From NCBI GenBank assembly GCA_947475295.1, contig CANJLF010000010.1, forward strand, positions 1-64,000: DNA of 64,000 nt, in the 5' to 3' direction. Each line of letters opens with the position of its first letter. The stretch's first letter is position 1. A model generated the notes under the pieces. It was not told the origin of the DNA and ran no database searches. It worked only from the letters and a program-made list of their open reading frames with translations. A program made the position numbers and the translations under genes. Shown here piece by piece: positions 62,149 to 64,000 of the stretch. Source of the DNA: Fidelibacterota bacterium (lineage in GTDB: Bacteria > Pseudomonadota > Alphaproteobacteria > Rhodospirillales > Rhodospirillaceae).

Positions 62149-63363
62149 ATGAGCGTGAGCCGGCAGTGCGTCATATTGGTCGGCGGCAAAGGGTCGCGCC
62201 TTGGCGCCTTGACCCGAGAGCGGCCCAAACCCCTTCTTGCTGTAGGCGGGCGGCCATTTCTCAGCTACCTCGTTCAAGAAGCCGCGCGCCACGGATTTAC
62301 GCGCATTTTACTTTTGGCCGGGTTCAAGGCGGAGGTCTTCGCCGACGAGGTTGCAGCCTTGCGCGCGGCAGCGCCGGCGACGGTTGATCTCAAGGTTATC
62401 GTCGAGCCGGAACCGATGGGGACCGGGGGCGCCTTGAAATTCGCAGGCCCGCATTTAGACGAGACGTTTCTCCTCCTCAACGGCGATTCGCTGTTCGACA
62501 TCAATCTTCTGGATCTCAGTATCGCGTTGCCCGATGCCGGAGTCGCGCGTTTAGCCCTCAAGGCGCAGCCCGACGTCAGCCGCTACGGCACGGTCGAGCT
62601 AGCCGCGGACCGGGTTCGGAGGTTTGCCGAGAAGAGCGCCGCCGGTGGCCCCGGCCTCATCAACGGCGGGGTTTATTGGATGCGCCGTGCGATTTTGGAT
62701 CACATTGGGCCCGGCGCGGTGTCTTTAGAGACCGACGTTTTACCGACCCTCGCGGCTTCCAGCCGCCTGTTTGGCAAAGTTTATGACCGATTCATGCTGG
62801 ATATCGGTTTGCCGGACACGCTCGAACAGGCCCAATCCAGCATCCCCGCGCAAATGCGCCGGCCGGCGGTGTTTCTCGACCGCGATGGCGTCATCAATCG
62901 AGACGTCGGTTATGCCCATCGCTCGGACCAGATTGTGTGGGTCGAAGGCGCTCTGGCGGCGATCAAGTCTCTCAACGACGCGGGATACTACGTGTTTGTG
63001 GTGTCCAACCAAGCCGGCGTGGCGCGCGGCAATTACACCGAGACCGACGTTAAGGCGCTGCACGCCTGGATGGCCGAGCGCATGGCGGAGCAGGGTGCGC
63101 ATGTCGATGCTTTTTCATACTGCCCCTATCACCCCGAAGGCATCGTCGCGGAATATGCCAAGGCCTCGCCGCGTCGCAAGCCGGCGCCCGGGATGATCTT
63201 GGATCTCCTGCAAGCCTGGCCGGTGCAGAAGGCCGACAGCTTTCTGATCGGCGATAAGGCCATCGACGTTGAAGCCGCCGCCGCCGCCGGCTTGCCGGGC
63301 TATCTTTTTGAGGGCGGCGATCTCAGGGTGTTTGTTGCAGATCGTTTGGCCCGTCGTCCGTAA
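62149..63363 (+). CDS. Fused heptose-1-phosphate guanylyltransferase and heptose bisphosphate phosphatase
   Basis: This 404-residue two-domain protein has an N-terminal nucleotidyltransferase (about 1-235) with VGGKGSRLGALTRERPKPLL and LLLNGDSLFDINL, as in HddC, and a C-terminal HAD domain (about 240-404) with the nucleophile motif VFLDRDGVINRD, VVSNQAG, RRKPAPGM and IGDKAIDVEAAA, as in GmhB. It can thus convert D-glycero-alpha-D-manno-heptose 1,7-bisphosphate to the 1-phosphate and then to GDP-heptose. The GmhB-type zinc site is incomplete: CPYHPEG is present, but the later CxC is replaced by ASPRRKP. Confidence 0.9.
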   Translation: MSVSRQCVILVGGKGSRLGALTRERPKPLLAVGGRPFLSYLVQEAARHGFTRILLLAGFKAEVFADEVAALRAAAPATVDLKVIVEPEPMGTGGALKFAGPHLDETFLLLNGDSLFDINLLDLSIALPDAGVARLALKAQPDVSRYGTVELAADRVRRFAEKSAAGGPGLINGGVYWMRRAILDHIGPGAVSLETDVLPTLAASSRLFGKVYDRFMLDIGLPDTLEQAQSSIPAQMRRPAVFLDRDGVINRDVGYAHRSDQIVWVEGALAAIKSLNDAGYYVFVVSNQAGVARGNYTETDVKALHAWMAERMAEQGAHVDAFSYCPYHPEGIVAEYAKASPRRKPAPGMILDLLQAWPVQKADSFLIGDKAIDVEAAAAAGLPGYLFEGGDLRVFVADRLARRP

Positions 63364-63368
63364 ACGGC

Positions 63369-63590
63369 CTACATCCCCATTTTGCGGCGGACAACAATCG
63401 GATTGCCGGTGACCAACGCGACAATGTGCGCCAATGTTGTCAGCATAACGATTATCAAAACCATCATGATAAACCGGTACGGAAGCAGCCGGGGTTTGGC
63501 CAGATCAATCGGTTTGCGATCTTGCCAATAGCAAAAGCCGAACACCAAAAGTTCGCATGCGAACAAAACGAGGGTAACGCTCAAACCCAT
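63369..63590 (-). CDS. Small two-helix membrane protein
   Basis: I recognise no family for this 73-residue protein. Two hydrophobic segments, near residues 4-20 and 42-62, are separated by a charged QDRKPIDLAKPRLLPYR loop, so it is a probable inner-membrane protein with both ends on one side. The ATG at 63590 is intact and the stop lies only five bases from the convergent hddC-gmhB stop. No strong ribosome site is seen. It lies just downstream of a Sel1-like gene on the same strand. Confidence 0.55.
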   Translation of the reverse strand: MGLSVTLVLFACELLVFGFCYWQDRKPIDLAKPRLLPYRFIMMVLIIVMLTTLAHIVALVTGNPIVVRRKMGM

Positions 63591-63635
63591 AAAAATCGCT
63601 CCAGTACGACGATAGAAATAGCCGTCAGCCGCGGC

Positions 63636-64000
63636 CTACTTGCCGGGATTGCTCTGCGGCGCCGCGGGCGGTGCAGCCAGGTCCGGATCGCCTGGCTCCC
63701 ACGGGACGCTCCCCTCATTTATTAGACCTGCCAGGCTCACTTGTGCAATTTGTGAATGCAGTTTGATGCCCTGACGGTAGCAAAAGGCGGCCTTATGAGA
63801 GTCCTGTGTGAGACCGCCCAATCCCCTGTAGTACATGTACCCCAGTTCAACGTAAGCATCGGGTGCCCCACCTTCAGCCGCACTCGCAAAGTAAGGTTTA
63901 GCGGCCTGCCAATCGGCCGTGAGTCCGCCCCGGCCTTTGGCCGTCATTTCACCGAACCAATATTGTGCGGCATGCGCCCCATGCTTCGCACCGCGCAAAA
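63636..64000 (-). CDS. Sel1-like repeat protein (5' end outside window)
   Basis: This open frame runs off the right edge of the window, so only the C-terminal 120 or so residues are visible. It holds two Sel1-type helical repeats, AAQYWFGEMTAKGRGGLTADWQ and YVELGYMYYRGLGGLTQDSH (each shown by the A/G pattern and the YYRGxGG turn), and a proline-rich tail ending APPAAPQSNPGK. Sel1-like repeats mediate protein-protein contacts in many bacterial regulatory and envelope proteins. The true start lies beyond base 64000. Confidence 0.7.
   Translation of the reverse strand, partial: LRGAKHGAHAAQYWFGEMTAKGRGGLTADWQAAKPYFASAAEGGAPDAYVELGYMYYRGLGGLTQDSHKAAFCYRQGIKLHSQIAQVSLAGLINEGSVPWEPGDPDLAAPPAAPQSNPGK

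Noticed and set aside
1-64000. CRISPR arrays, prophage or intact insertion sequences
   Set aside because: No regularly spaced short repeats, cas-like proteins, integrase, transposase or phage structural genes were seen in any frame.

Overview
The window is a stretch of a GC-rich (about 60 %) bacterial chromosome, most probably an alphaproteobacterium of Rhodospirillales or Rhizomicrobium/Micropepsaceae type. The evidence is a SAM-II riboswitch in front of metZ, a TIGR02302/DUF4175 membrane protein, an ftsE-ftsX-ydcF-plsC run facing a zinc-ribbon protein, an argH/small lipoprotein/lysA block, a B12-dependent ribonucleotide reductase and etfBA beside a 3-hydroxyacyl-CoA dehydrogenase. I cannot name the genus from sequence alone. 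Genes are dense, with many 1-4 base overlaps (ATGA, GTGA, TAATG), so several long operons are likely.

Region 1-38 kb is mostly housekeeping. It holds tRNA-Glu(CTC), an HSDL2-like dehydrogenase, a KefB/C-type antiporter, cysE, an Lrp regulator, a CHAD protein, nrdJ, the plsC-ydcF-ftsX-ftsE strand, a long repetitive zinc-ribbon protein broken by an in-frame amber codon, DUF4175, lysA-lipoprotein-argH, a TlpA thioredoxin, a PAP2 phosphatase with an ArnT-like glycosyltransferase, hbd-etfA-etfB and a PduO-type cobalamin adenosyltransferase. A five-gene operon then joins lptG to a PAP2 phosphatase, a small unknown protein, a type III polyketide synthase and an ICMT-like methyltransferase. After it come recX, a lone ABC-2 permease, argD-argF-hslO plus a secreted protein, folE, apaG and riboswitch-controlled metZ.

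Region 38.5-63.4 kb is a surface-glycan or sugar-modification island of about 24 genes. It encodes all four steps from sedoheptulose 7-phosphate to GDP-D-glycero-alpha-D-manno-heptose: gmhA, an hddA-like kinase, and a fused guanylyltransferase/phosphatase. It also encodes a GDP-mannose-4,6-dehydratase homologue, a DegT-fold enzyme whose PLP lysine is replaced by histidines (the hallmark of sugar 3-dehydratases), and an orphan E1-alpha/E1-beta thiamine-diphosphate pair. Two radical SAM proteins (one with a B12-binding-type N-terminus), a TIM-barrel isomerase, a Gfo/Idh/MocA oxidoreductase, two SDRs, two atypical epimerases, several methyltransferases and at least three glycosyltransferase-like proteins complete it. 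My inference is that the island makes an unusual deoxy, possibly carbon-branched, GDP-activated sugar and attaches it to a surface glycan or protein.

Non-coding signals seen: the SAM-II riboswitch with a terminator, a pair of related long palindromes between ydcF and ftsX, DnaA-box-like 9-mers beside nrdJ, hairpin terminators upstream of argD and of the zinc-ribbon gene, and a GC-rich palindromic element in the etfB leader. Bases 1-108 hold nothing I can identify. The last gene is cut by the window edge.
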